Of a stretch of 64,000 bases of DNA, positions 47,081 to 58,266 are shown in pieces. Positions within the stretch are counted from its first letter, which is position 1, and each line of letters opens with the position of its first letter. The notes below the pieces were generated by a model. That model worked only from the letters and a program-made list of their open reading frames with translations, made no database searches and was not told the DNA's origin. A program made the translations under genes and the position numbers. Source of the stretch: Sparassis latifolia (Eukaryota; Basidiomycota; Agaricomycetes; Polyporales; Sparassidaceae); contig JAENRS010000022.1 in the NCBI GenBank assembly GCA_018466975.1, positions 1 to 64,000 on the forward strand, in the 5' to 3' direction.

Positions 47081-49459
47081 TCAAGCATCCCTTTTCTTGA
47101 ACAAACCTACCTTGAGTGGCATCTCCGCTTTAATGCCCTCCTTGCCAACAGTGGGATAACGAACGGTAGCCATGTTCCACACGATCGGCTTGTCGGTCAG
47201 GTCGAACGTGAATTGAGGCAACAGGACAGCCAAAACAACCTCTGCATAAGGGAATGCATCAACTCTCTACGCAGGATGGAAACACGCAGTACTCACTCAT
47301 CTCCATTTCGGAGAACTTGAAGCCACTGTCAAGCACTTTCAATCAGCACGAGAACTTCGCGCCTTCCATTAAACACTTACATGCACGCTCTGCTGCCGCC
47401 CAAAAAGGTCATGCTGGAGAACAAACGTTTTCAGCAGCATTCCAGCGGTCTTCTAACGTGTCATTACATACAGGTTTGAGAAGACCCCAGGAATGCGCGC
47501 TTCAGTCACAGCGGTGGGAAGAGGCGAGAGCCATCGCTCGGGCTTCCACTCGAGTGCATCTTCTCCCCATAGCGCCTTGTTGAGGTTGCTTCCCGCAATA
47601 CCGACGAAGAGTCTGGTGCCCTCGGGGATGGGTATCTCGCTCATCATCTCGCCGTTGATACCCCGGATCGGTTCAGACAGCGGTAACACTATGTCCTTGC
47701 GCGCTCTGTGATGAGCATCTTAGATAAATGTGGTTTAACTGCATACGGACTCCACCTACTGACGAGGCATGATTGGCACCGTAGGATGTCTTTGTCCGCA
47801 GTGTCGCATCAGAATAATTCTGCAGAAGAAGACCTGACGTACACTCGCAACGTCTCCCGACAAACCGCATCTAGATATGGGAGCTGCATCAACTGGTCGT
47901 AGGAAAACGGTTCATCGCCTTGGCCTGCCTTCAGGAGCTCCTGGCGCAGTTTGTCCTGGACGTCATGATGCTGCGCGAGAAGTTGCAAAATTTGAGCGAG
48001 GGTGTTGGATGTGGTGTCCGTAGCCGCGAAGGTCAATGTTCTGAAAAACATTTGTTCGTCAATATTGGCCATAATGCTATCCGAGTACTACATGGAAGTT
48101 CGCACGCACGACATCTGAGCCACCAGCTCTTCTTCCGGCAGTCTGTCCTCTTCTGACTTTGCCCCAATATTTGCCTTCACTGCAGATCCGGTTAGCAAAC
48201 TGACATACACAGGTTATACAGACATACTGAGGATACTCATGACATCCTTGCCTTCGCCTACCTGCCGCGAGACGGCAGCATCGCCCTCTTGGAGAGCAGC
48301 CTTCTTCGCGTAGAATATTTCGCGCGATCTCCTGTCCATAGTATCGATGATCGCCTTCAGCTTGTGCATCCGCCCGCTCGGCAGTATCTCTACCAGGCGC
48401 CTCCGAAATGATGGGGTACCGATGTGTGCAACGTAAGGGAGGGCGTAACGGAAGATACCCAGCCCGAACGACGTTGGTCTGGTTTGCAGAATATAACCCG
48501 GTATCTCAGTATACTAGAAGGTGAAACCGGGTGAACTGCAGCTTACGCGAGCGCCTTCAGTGCGTCGCCGTATGTATCACCCATCTCTTTTGTGAGAGGA
48601 TCAAAAGAATAGCCAAGGCCGCCTTGCCCAATGAGTTCGAGTGCAGCACGTCCCATCCATCCCAGCATGTCTAGCTCTTGTGGTCCGTCGGCTACATGAG
48701 CGGCCATCGCGGTGCCGAGCTGTTGTATACGGTGATGAATGAGAGATCATATGACCCTTATAACAGCGTACCCTGTTGGCCACTTCGTAGAAGATCGGCA
48801 GCATGTAGCGCATATGCACTATAGAAAAGACCGGGTTAAGCAGCTTTCTCTGTTTGCGATGAGTTTCGCCTGCAAGTGATTAAGCCATAGACCAGCTGAT
48901 TTTCCTAACTTAGCAAGTCAACATACCCAATGTCGCTAGCAAACCAGGACCGAAAATCATATGGCTGAAGCTAAACAACAGTCAATTCAAGAGTAACGAG
49001 GTCAGGACCTGACTTAACGCACTGCAGGTTTGTAGACGTCTCCTCATAGATATGTTGATCCTTCACAATGATACTGTGCAACGCCTTTGGATCGTATACA
49101 TAAAGTAGTGGATTCTAGTGAAATGATGCGTATCTCAGTCCTGCCCTGCAGTCACAGGCAGATCCACTTACACCGAGGAATCCCTTGAAGTTCACGACAG
49201 GGCCATAATTTTGCGCCACGTCAAGGTGGAAATCCCAACTGTGCCGGTTCACAAACTCAGAGAGATTACCTTGCAGTACAGCACGTGAGTAGACTCCAGC
49301 AACAGCATTCTAAAGGGACTCACCTGTCCAAAAGTGTTTTGCTGGAGGTCCCGGTAAATTGTCCAACGGAGATTTGGCAATGTACCATCGTATATAATTG
49401 CGCCAGAATGCCCATATAACTCCACACATCAAAAAACTGCCGAGTATAGAAGAAAACAT
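47081..49459 (-). CDS. cytochrome P450 monooxygenase
   Basis: The minus-strand ATG at 49459 gives MFSSILGSFLMCGVIWAFWR, an N-terminal membrane anchor, then LDNLPGPPAKHFWTG (proline-rich hinge). The I-helix reads FAATDTTSNTL (about 48027-48010) and the K-helix ETLR lies at about 47856-47845. PERWLSPL is the PERF-type motif. The haem loop FLGGSRACIGFKFSEMEM has its Cys codon at 47395-47393. At least seven short introns are needed. One small exon between two introns (about 47790) codes HPTVPIMPRQ. The reading frame looks unbroken to TGA at 47081. The clan and substrate cannot be told; fungal P450s of this kind oxidise lipids, terpenes or lignin-derived aromatics. Confidence 0.85.
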
Positions 49460-50753
49460 TGTGATCAGCGTCTCAAGACAAAAGGTTTAGCGTAGCAGGT
49501 GCAGAGGCCAGTTGAACTTGAACAGGCCCCCATCCTCATGCCCTTCTATAAGACCAATCGACCGCACGGCAAAAGACAGCCCAAGAAGCTGTGATGAGAT
49601 AAAAATATCTCGTAAATTCAGCACGGGGGCCGGTAACAGTTGCTGAGTTACAGATAGAAGTCAAATATCTGTGTGAACCAAATGTCAGGCTGTGGGTACG
49701 CTACCCGTCAGTGTGGAAAAGAAGGGATCGCCAGTTACGGAAGTCATCTCGCGCCACAAACATCGACCTCAAACCTTGTAAAGATTACAAAGCACATGTA
49801 GCGGCTTGTATAGGCCCCAGAGGCCTGTAGTGATGACCCGGATTATGTAGCACCCTTAGAAAGAGCGTTGTATAGGAGACACGGCTAGCAAGTACTGCAG
49901 TCGCCGGACGCTGCAGCACTTAGGACGTGGTAGAAACCTATTTTTGGCGACACCATCCCCGGTAACGTAGTACGCGTCGCACCATGCATTTGACAAGCCA
50001 AACTCCCGTACGTTCTGGGCTGAGCGAGATAGCTGGACATTTGATAAATTGACTACAGGTTACTATGCCGCATTGTATATCGTGGAAGGGCGAATAGTCA
50101 GAGGCACAATTGACCTGAGTGGTCTGCTGCTCGCTGATCAGTAAAGGCTGTACATGGATGACCACTGCGCGGCACCAGTTGACTCTGATGTGTGTTGAGA
50201 GGTTAGCTATACTGAAGGCTACCCTTATTTCTTGAGCATTCTTGCGTATCTGTTGGAGCTGCAAATCGTCGCCGGTTCGTATCGAGGGTTTTGGGAGCCT
50301 ATATTCATGCCAAAGGTTGTCATATTCAAATTTCGAAAACGGGTTCCGCATCTCAACTAGCCCATGAGAAGGGACCGAAACAGCATCTCTCCAGGGAGGG
50401 AAAATTTTCACTGATGTACTTGGCGCAGGGTTCGGTGCATGTGCGCCGTGTTGAAGGCGTTGGTCCGCCTTTGTCATGCTGGAACCGCGTTCAACGCGAT
50501 ACGTCACGCGTAGGTCACGATGTGACGCAACGCGTTCCACTCACTCGTTTCTCGCAGATCAGTCTCACTCCTAGCAATATTTAGATCTATGCTGGCGTCA
50601 TTTTATGAAAGAAGGAAGTGAGCAAACTCATGTTGTAATCGTCACCAAGTCACTCACATACACGCAATACTCAAGATACACTGATGGATACGCGAATAAC
50701 AATGCAAAGAATAGAACTCAGACAGAATGCACTCATCACCACTTGACGTCGGT
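49460..50753. other. intergenic, no supported gene
   Basis: A 200-codon minus-strand frame (49938-50540) is chance-length and matches nothing known to me. No other feature. Confidence 0.45.
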
Positions 50754-51740
50754 CTACGGCTTCCGGAACAAGCCGGGATCTGTTGCCTCCATGAAGAACA
50801 CCTCGAACGTCCGTTGGCGGTCATATATCATGAATTGCTTGACCTGCATCAGGTCAAGCCCGATCTGCAGCTTGACCAGGAACGCCTTCGAGCCGTGACA
50901 GTTCGGGTACGATGTTGCGTTATCGAGTCACCGATGGGCGCTGCTGCCCTCTCGAAAATTAAACCTATTAGTCCTGTAATAGTTGCCCGTGTCATCCCGG
51001 CCGGGTAAAGGGAGGCCGGGAATGATGTTGACAAAGCGGATACTATGTCCCGTCCCTGAGAGTGTCAATGGGATCTTTCCTCCGGCGATATCGGGGGAGG
51101 GGTGCTTGGAGTTCATATCGAGCAGCTTCATCATCAGCCGCAGCTCTACGTCCGTCGCCTGGATCTTGCGCATCCCGCGCTGCGGTGCCTTCCTGTATTG
51201 TGTGCACCCATGCTAATCCCTGCTGAGGGTTCTCCATTATCATGCAATGGTATCGCAGGACGATAAGTGGGGTCCGTTGTTCAGCCGGTGCACAGAGAGT
51301 AGCTGGGGGTGGTCAGACTAACACCGAGAGACAACTAGCGTAGTATACGCACCCTGATCGCGATGGCGCATTTATCTTCCATGGCGCACCACAGATTTCC
51401 CTCGTCCCAGTTCTTAGCCAGCGTCATTAGCGTCTGGCGCAGATCCATGATGGGGTTGGTGTAGAGATCATAGGGCTTCGCTTCCCGCGCATGAGTGCGT
51501 CAATACACAGAAATTTCTCAGACGGGACCGCCCGCCTGATTGCCTTGAACACGGAGTGACTGTCCTCTAGTGGCGTATGACTCGGCTATGTCGGAATGTT
51601 TTTTGGGTTAATCGGGGGATTCGGGACAAGATCGGTGAGAGCCTGCGCAGAGTTCATAGTTTGCTTCAATCGCTTGCTGGGAGATCGACACCCATAGAAG
51701 ACAGTATTGCGAGGATACTTGATTTGTTCAAAAGCTCCAT
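50754..51740 (-). pseudogene. MYND-family paralogue 2, zinc finger deleted
   Basis: From the ATG at 51740 it reads MELLNKSSILAILSSMGVDLPAS, then a frameshifted deletion, then SKRLKQTMNSAQALTDLVPN and, after 51530, MDLRQTLMTLAKN-type fragments. Further on, LDMNSKHPSPDIAGGK joins directly to GTGHSIRFVNIIPGL. The whole finger and the sequence around it, present in paralogues 1 and 3, is missing. The C-terminus is cut at FRKP followed by TAG (50754-50756). Frameshifts and stops are too many for a working protein. Confidence 0.8.
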
Positions 51741-52273
51741 GATAATACATAATCAACGTTAGACGTGAATGAGAACATGTACATAGCTGTAGAGGAGCAA
51801 CCTCGTCACTCAGGCATTGTGACTTAGAGAAAGAAGGTGTGTGACAAATCACGAGTCTGGCACTTCACCGTCTGCCGCTTGTCTGCCGCCGCATAGGTCT
51901 GAAATGTACTATGAATTCGATAACGTTCACACCTTGATCTCCTCTTCTCTCTCTTCTACGAGGGCAAGTCCAACGATCCCAGTGCGACGTAGGCGGCGGT
52001 GATCTTGGCAGGTCCTCAGTAGTGCATGATATCATGAGCGTTCTAGCCAAAGAGCTAATCCTTGCGCTGTTCCATGGGACAGACGTACTTGGGTAATGTA
52101 TGCCATGGTGCGTTCTCTACTTAGTGACTCGCCCCTCAACCCTCTTCAACGCACCATGCATGAGCCGTATCGTCCCCACGAGTGGACTCGATCATGATCG
52201 ATGTATAGATAGCTCGGGATCTGCAGGTTCATCTTTCGCACATCGATTTTGCTCGCTATCATCCTGTCCCATC
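51741..52273. other. intergenic, no supported gene
   Basis: Short frames only. It lies between two pseudogenes of opposite orientation and may carry their old promoters. Confidence 0.4.
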
Positions 52274-53869
52274 ATGTCCACCCCACCCTCCGGCACCCAG
52301 CGCGCTGTACGCTGGTACCCCCCGGCCTATGATATCCGCGTGGAGACCGTGCCCATTCCCCAGTCAGTCTCCCCACCCCGAGCGCGACGCGGGTGCTCAC
52401 CCCCAGTCCGTACAGAATCCTGGAGCCCGATGATGCGATTGTCAAGATCAAGGTAGAACACACCATCTGTACGCCAAAACGCGCTGATCCTGGGTACAGC
52501 TCGCAGGTCTGTGCGGGAGCGATCTGCACATCTACCGCGGACACGAGGATGTCGATGCAGAGTGCGTGCCGTCAGTCCCACGCGCACCGAAGGCTCCCTA
52601 ATATATTTGAACGCCAGCCTGACCTGCGGGCATGAGTTGATCGGTGAAGTCGTCGCGCTCGGCGCGAGCTTCCATCCCGGGGCGACTGACAGACCCGAGC
52701 TGTACTCGACTCTACGCGTGGGCGACAAGGTCGTCTCGCCGTTCACGGTATCTTGCGGCGAGTGCCAGTACGTGGACAGCCTGCTCTTGCTACCCCGTCT
52801 CACATCTACCAACTCCGCACAGTTTCTGCCGCATAGGCTTCACTTGCCGCTGCATCCACTCCACCCTCTTCGGCATCCCCAAGCTTCCCGGTGGTCAGGC
52901 GCAGTACACACGCATCCCGAAGGCCGGCGGGACCCTATTCAGTCTCAGCGCACTCGCTGCACAGGGGAAGGTCGACGCCACGAGCGTATCAGACGGCTCG
53001 CTCCTACGCTCGCGGACATCCTGCCTACAGGCATATTCGCCGCCGCTCCTACTGCTCTGCAGCACCCCAAGACTTGCCGGTATCTACAGTGCTCAGCGCA
53101 GCGGACAAGGTCCACGCTGCACAGGGAAGGGGACCGTGTCTTGACCATCGCTGTGGTGGGTTTGGGGCCGGTCGGCGTGGTAAGACAGCTTTGTAGTATT
53201 TTCGTGCCGGTAGATCGGATTCTGAAGACGTTGATAGTGCGCCACGGTCAGTCTGCTCGACATGTTGGCGACGATCGGCGTTCAACAAGGGCTGGAGTAT
53301 AATGTTGTAGCGATTGACCCGAACGAGTCGCGGCGGCGCAAGGTGGAGGCGGTGTATGCTGCGATCGACACGACGAGCAAAGGCTCAGGAAGTTTCACCG
53401 TCGCGTCCATCGACGAGGGCAAGCAAATGGTCCAGAAAAACTCAAACGGTGCGGGCGCGAATGCCGTTCTGGAGGTGGTGCACGATTCCTGAAATTCCTT
53501 CGGACGAGAAACTCAGTCTATCGTTGACGGCAGGTCGTAGGCAACAACAGTGCACTGAAGCTCGCGTACGAGCTCGTGCGCCCGTTCGGGCTCATCAGCT
53601 CCGTCGGCGTGCACCAGGAGCCGCCGATCCCTTTCACGGGGCGCGAGCTGTACGACAAGAACGTATCGTTCGACTTTGGCCGTTGTCCAGTGCGCGCGAT
53701 GTTCCCCCTAGCCCTCGAGATTCTCCTCAAGCGTCAGGACGTGTTTGGCGCCGTTGGAGAAGAGGCGAGCCTAGTGGAAAAGATCGTCGGATTCGACGAG
53801 GCGAAGGAGAGCTACGAGCTGTTTGATAAGGGGGAGTGCGGGAAGGTCTTATTCAATCCGTGGCTCTGA
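52274..53869 (+). pseudogene. glutathione-independent formaldehyde-dehydrogenase-like MDR, multiply frameshifted
   Basis: The first half joins cleanly from the ATG at 52274. MSTPPSGTQRAVRWYPPAYD leads to LAGLCGSDLHIYRGHEDVDA (catalytic zinc Cys), LTCGHELIGEVVALG, VVSPFTVSCGECQ, FCRIGFTCRCIHSTLFG and AQYTRIPKAGGTLFSLSAL. From about 53003 the frame slips: SDGSLL then LADILPTGIFAAAPTALQHPK, then LPVSTVLSAADKVHAAQG in another frame, then LTIAVVGLGPVGV in a third. At least three slips lie within 150 bases. After that YNVVAIDPNESRRRKVEAVY and LISSVGVHQEPPIPFTGREL continue correctly to TGA. The NAD-binding G-x-G-x-x-G is readable, but the protein could not be made whole. Confidence 0.8.
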
Positions 53870-54270
53870 AGGCTGGTATGTATGTACAAGTGTATGAGCT
53901 TCAGTCATCTGAATCATGAACACGACTTTGCCGGTTGACGTCCGCACATGGCTTTACACCTTTGACATCTTCTGTCAGTGAGATATGATAGCGATTCGGA
54001 GAGATTACGTCATGGGGACGCATATAGTAGTAAATATTGAGTTGCCGCCGGCCGTAACGACTCGTGAGAATCCACCTCCGAGCCGCCGCTCGAAGACAAG
54101 TTGACGTTGACCTGCGGCAGAATGCCTAATGGCGGTATCAAAGTCTCTCCTTGATGCGCTCGGACCATCGATGCAGCTGCTTCATCTTCACCGACGATAG
54201 CGAAAAGGTATAAGAAGTCACCCGTGTTTCCACCACAAGGGTCAGTCCCTTCGCACATCCTACCTGCACC

Positions 54271-55573
54271 ATGACTTCCATTTCTCACCTCCCCAAGACC
54301 TACGAAGCGGGTAAGTCATCCCGAGTAACAGGGCGCCCACAGGCTGATTATTTTCCAACAGCGAGCTGCCCCGCCCCAAATGGTGCCTGGCAAATCGTCA
54401 CGAAGAAGACGCGAGAGCCTGCGCCAAACGAGGTCGTCATCCGCGTGCACGCGTCGGGCATCTGCAACTCGGACCACTTTGTCAAGGACGGAACCTGGCC
54501 TGGCCTACAGTACCCCCGCATCCCGGGTCATGAGGTCATCGGCCGCATCGCCGCCGTGGGCGCCGCCATCGCGGACGCGGACGCAGCGGAGGGCGAAGGC
54601 GCGCGATTCAGAGTCGGCGCTCTCGTCGGCGTGGGCTGGAACGGGGGGTATTGCGGGCGGTGCGACTTCTGTAGGAAGGGTGACTTCGCAGTATGCAGGA
54701 AGGGCGGCGTCACGGGTTTCACGTTCGACGGCGGGCACGCCCAATACATGTATGCGCCGGAGTCGGGTGCATATTTCGGGCTATGCATCTAGAGAGTTTG
54801 CTAATACGGTTGCGCGCACAGCGGTTGTGAGCATCGCCGAGGAGGCGCTCCAGAAGGCGTCGTATGCGGAACTGGCCCCCCTCTTTTGCGGCGGCGTCAC
54901 CGTGTTCGACGCCATTCGGACCACGCCGTTTACCCCGGGCGACATTTGCGTGGTTCAAGGAATTGGAGGGCTCGGGCATCTCGCCATCCAGTACGCCGCG
55001 AAGCTGGGATTGAAGGTGTGCAAGCCATGATGCAGTCTTCACATTCAATTGACTATCTGCGCAGGTGTATGCTGTGTCCTCCGGACACGCGAAGCGCGCT
55101 CTCGCGCTCTCCATCGGCGCGCACGAGTACATCGATTCGAGCACAACGAACGCGGTCGAGCGCCTCCAGGCAGTCGGCGGTGCGCGTGTCATCATTTGCA
55201 CCGCGCCCCGCGCGAAGCACATCAACGAGATCATCCCAGCCTTGGGGAGAAGTGGGACGGTCACGCTAGTTTCCGCTGCTACCGACGCACCAATCGAGGT
55301 GTGGAACCTCTTCTTGAACATGAACCGCGCGAGCATCCGCGGGTGGTCGTGTGGCTGCGCGTCGGACATGGAGCACTGTGTGAAGTTCTCGACTCTTTCT
55401 GGTGAGTGGAATAAGCGTCTGGTTATCATTACCTTTGTGGCTGTCGCTGATCCTGGCCGGGTGCAGACATTAAGTCGATTGTTAAGGAATACAGTCTTGA
55501 GGAGTTCGCCGTTGCGTACGAAGGGGTCGTTCGAAACGAGGCACGCTTCCGCAATGTCATTGTGTTTCCGTAG
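54271..55573 (+). CDS. zinc-dependent alcohol dehydrogenase (MDR family)
   Basis: Five exons (54271-54310, 54362-54766, 54822-55015, 55065-55401, 55467-55573) give 360 residues, all junctions in frame. The catalytic zinc region is HASGICNSDHF, with GHEVIGRI following. The structural zinc lobe is CGRCDFCRKGDFAVC (C-x2-C-x2-C-x7-C). The Rossmann loop is VQGIGGLGHLAIQYA (GxGGLG). It oxidises or reduces alcohols and aldehydes with NAD(P). The third exon acceptor is placed to give APESAVVSIAEEAL. Intron 5 is long (65 nt). There is no lesion. The neighbouring MDR pseudogene is of a different subfamily. Confidence 0.88.
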
Positions 55574-55900
55574 GAGGCAAAGTGACCGTAACAATGTTTT
55601 TGGCTTATTATGATTAGTTACTGCACGTGTAGTGACGTCGACGGCATAGCACTGTGGTTACCTGATCCGGTAAATTTCAGAGCGCACGAAGAGCTAACGT
55701 TTTAGTGGACTAGTCAGTTATCACCTGAACACTAGCAAGCTCCCTTAGAAGATAACTGTGGCCTAGTGTAGGGATACTCACCGTCAGGCCCTTCAAGCTG
55801 TGTTGATTATTTCTGGGGAGCACTCTTCTGCGTTGACATCGTTGGCTGTGTACGAGTTCTTCCTTGATTCTCGACAGAGCACCGGATCAACCTCGACAAC

Positions 55901-57295
55901 ATGGAGCCTCTCTCTAGAATTGACACCTTGTCTGTGCTGTCTTCCATGGGAATCGAGCTTCCCGCTACGACGAAGCTCCCAGACGAGGCGCTGGAGAAAC
56001 GCCTTGAGCAAGCCCTCAACGCGGCCCAGTCTCTGACCAAAGTCATACCAAAGGTTCCGCTCCACATTGCATCTGTCCCATCATGGCCTTCCTGTACTTC
56101 CGGGGTGGACGAGACTCGCTCTGTGCACGATGCAATCAGGCGCGGCAACTTCGGCGAGGCGGTCGCGTGTATGCGTGCGCGCTCTGTGGGCGCGGAGAAC
56201 GCGGTCGACCTTTATGTGAACCCAATCCTGGACCTTCGTCAGACCCTCATGTGCATCGCAAAGCTCTGGGATGACGGATACAGGTGCTGCGTGGTGAAGG
56301 ACCCAGAGGGCCAGACGTTCGCCATCAATATCAGGGTATATGCACGTTACTTGCAGTGATAAATGACGTCTAAACGCACAGAACCAGATGCTCTCGGTTC
56401 AGCGGATTGATTCCAAGACGCCCCTCCTCGTCATGTTGTACCAGTCCTTCGCCCAGAACAACCGGTCCCCCGGCCTGCAGTGGGTCCAAGAGCGCATGCA
56501 AGAGTCTGATGCTGGCACAATAAGCCTGATTCACGCGAACGAGCTCGAAGGCAAGCTCTTGCTCCAGCTCCTTGCCATGAACGCCAAGCATCTACCGCCG
56601 GACTTCCAGCCCCACAGGCACGCCGTTGAGCGTGACTTCAAGGTATCCTTCTTGATCCCGGTTGGCCCGCTCTCTTTCGAAGATCTCGGGAAGTTCAACG
56701 CAGACACTGGGTGTGTGCTCTGTGGCGAGAAGACGACGAGCCGGTGCTCGCAATGCTTGTCGGTCTTGTATTGCGGACAGGGTAGGTCGTAGACAGGCCA
56801 TGATTGGTTCTCCTCATCCACATATCTTTCATAGCCTGCCAGCGCGCCCACTAGGCGGAACACAAGCCCACCTGCCGGTCGCTGCGCGGTGGTACGTGGC
56901 GCACGGTCCGCTTCGTGAACAGTATGCCCGGGTTCGAGGGCCATTACAGCTACATCTTCAACCGCTTCAACTTCAACAATAAGTACGCGGGGCTGCGGAC
57001 GAACCACGAGAGATACCCACCCCCGAACGCCCACGGCGCGAAAGCGTTCCTTGTGAAGCTCCAGATCGGTCTCGCGAATCGTGACGCGTACATGATCTAT
57101 GACAGGCAGCGGACGCTCGAGAGCTTCTTCCGCCAGGACCGCGATCTCGTACTGTTTGCGGAGATCAGGAGGGAGATGGATGGCCCCAGAGGAGGGCACG
57201 CCGGGTTCAAGATGTACCGCTGGGCGAAGCGTGTCAGTGATTGGGAACTGAGCATATGTTTGGACAAGGAGCCGCAGGCCGACGTCAAGTGGTGA
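55901..57295 (+). pseudogene. MYND-family paralogue 3, stop codon inside the finger
   Basis: Three exons (55901-56335, 56382-56781, 56835-57295) would give 431 residues and match paralogue 1 exon for exon. The start is MEPLSRIDTLSVLSSMGIEL. The finger opens C-V-L-C-GEKTTSR-C-SQ-C-LSVLYC, then C-Q-R-A-H, then TAG at 56852-56854 where paralogue 1 has Trp (A-H-W), then AEHKPTC. The frame stays open after it to TGA at 57293-57295, including VRFVNSMPGFEGHYSYIFNR. A single-base TGG-to-TAG change is sufficient. The loss is probably recent; a truncated protein without the last zinc ligands is what would be made. Confidence 0.8.
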
Positions 57296-57972
57296 TATCA
57301 GGTATTGTCGTCGATTTGGTCTGGATCCTTGTGATGCTTATCTTGAAGTTTGTACAGGCATCGCCGGAAATTATGCACTTCATGCTGAGGAAACCGTGAG
57401 CACGCGCGTTTACATCAGTCGTACTGAAGAGCTCGTCTTTCTGTATACCATGCGGACATGCGAAATGTAACATCGTCTCCCATTCTGCCGCCTGGGCAAG
57501 CAATTCTATTTGAGCCGGGCGAATGTTCGTCAGGTGCGTTCGGGTTGATCATACGCTTGGAGTGTCAGCCAAGAATCCGGGCAGTCAGGCTACTATGTTT
57601 CTCAGGGGGTTTAGCATTCAGCGGGTTAGCGTTCAACGTTACTGCCCACTTACTACCGTTTCAGCATTTTTCAGCGCGCGTGAGTACACCGCCAAACAAA
57701 CCAGAATGTCAGTTGGATTGAAACTCAGCCAACCTCCGTAGAAGCGTCTGCGTAATGTCCCTGATATATTATTTAAACCTCAATACGAATACCCTAGCTC
57801 AGATTGTTAATGGCACCTTTGTCGGACCTAAATTATATATCCGCTGAATTACTCTCCGTTTCGTGTCAATAGAAGTTCCTAAGGACTACATGCTAGGCCT
57901 TTATGCGGACTAACACTGGCCGGTCATCCATCGGACGTCTGGCGGACTGCCAACGGAGCACTGATGTGACTT
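57296..57972. other. intergenic, no supported gene
   Basis: AT-richer than most of the window, with no gene. It borders the palindromic element and the transposon. Confidence 0.45.
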
Positions 57973-58162
57973 CATCAGCAAAAGTCAACTTTTGGTTACC
58001 TCCATTTAGCTCCCTTATCTCCTTAATTAAGGAGGTCTCCGTTCTTGATTGGGCAATTAACGCCGATAAGGGTGACTAATGGAGGAATAAGAAAAAGGAT
58101 CTCCTTATTTTTCCTTAATCAAGGGTATAACACCGGTAAGCAAAAGTTGACTTTTGCTGATG
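57973..58162. mobile_element. 190-bp palindromic-ended element beside the transposase gene
   Basis: CATCAGCAAAAGTCAACTTT at 57973 and its continuation to 58000 (28 bases in all) recur inverted at 58135-58162 with one mismatch. Inside is a further palindrome (TCCTTAATTAAGGA). It ends about 100 bases before the transposase ATG. It is either a MITE that inserted there or the terminal region of the transposon. I see no target duplication. Confidence 0.55.
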
Positions 58163-58266
58163 TTGGCTCTTTCTCGCGTCGGAGTCGCGCGCTTGGCTTT
58201 GGCGTCAGACTCCGAATCAGCGCTCAGCTTCGACCGCTGTGCACGTTGTTGACTCACGGTTTTGCA

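Noticed and set aside
49938..50540. 200-codon minus-strand frame
   Set aside because: Chance-length, no recognisable motif, and no neighbouring exon.
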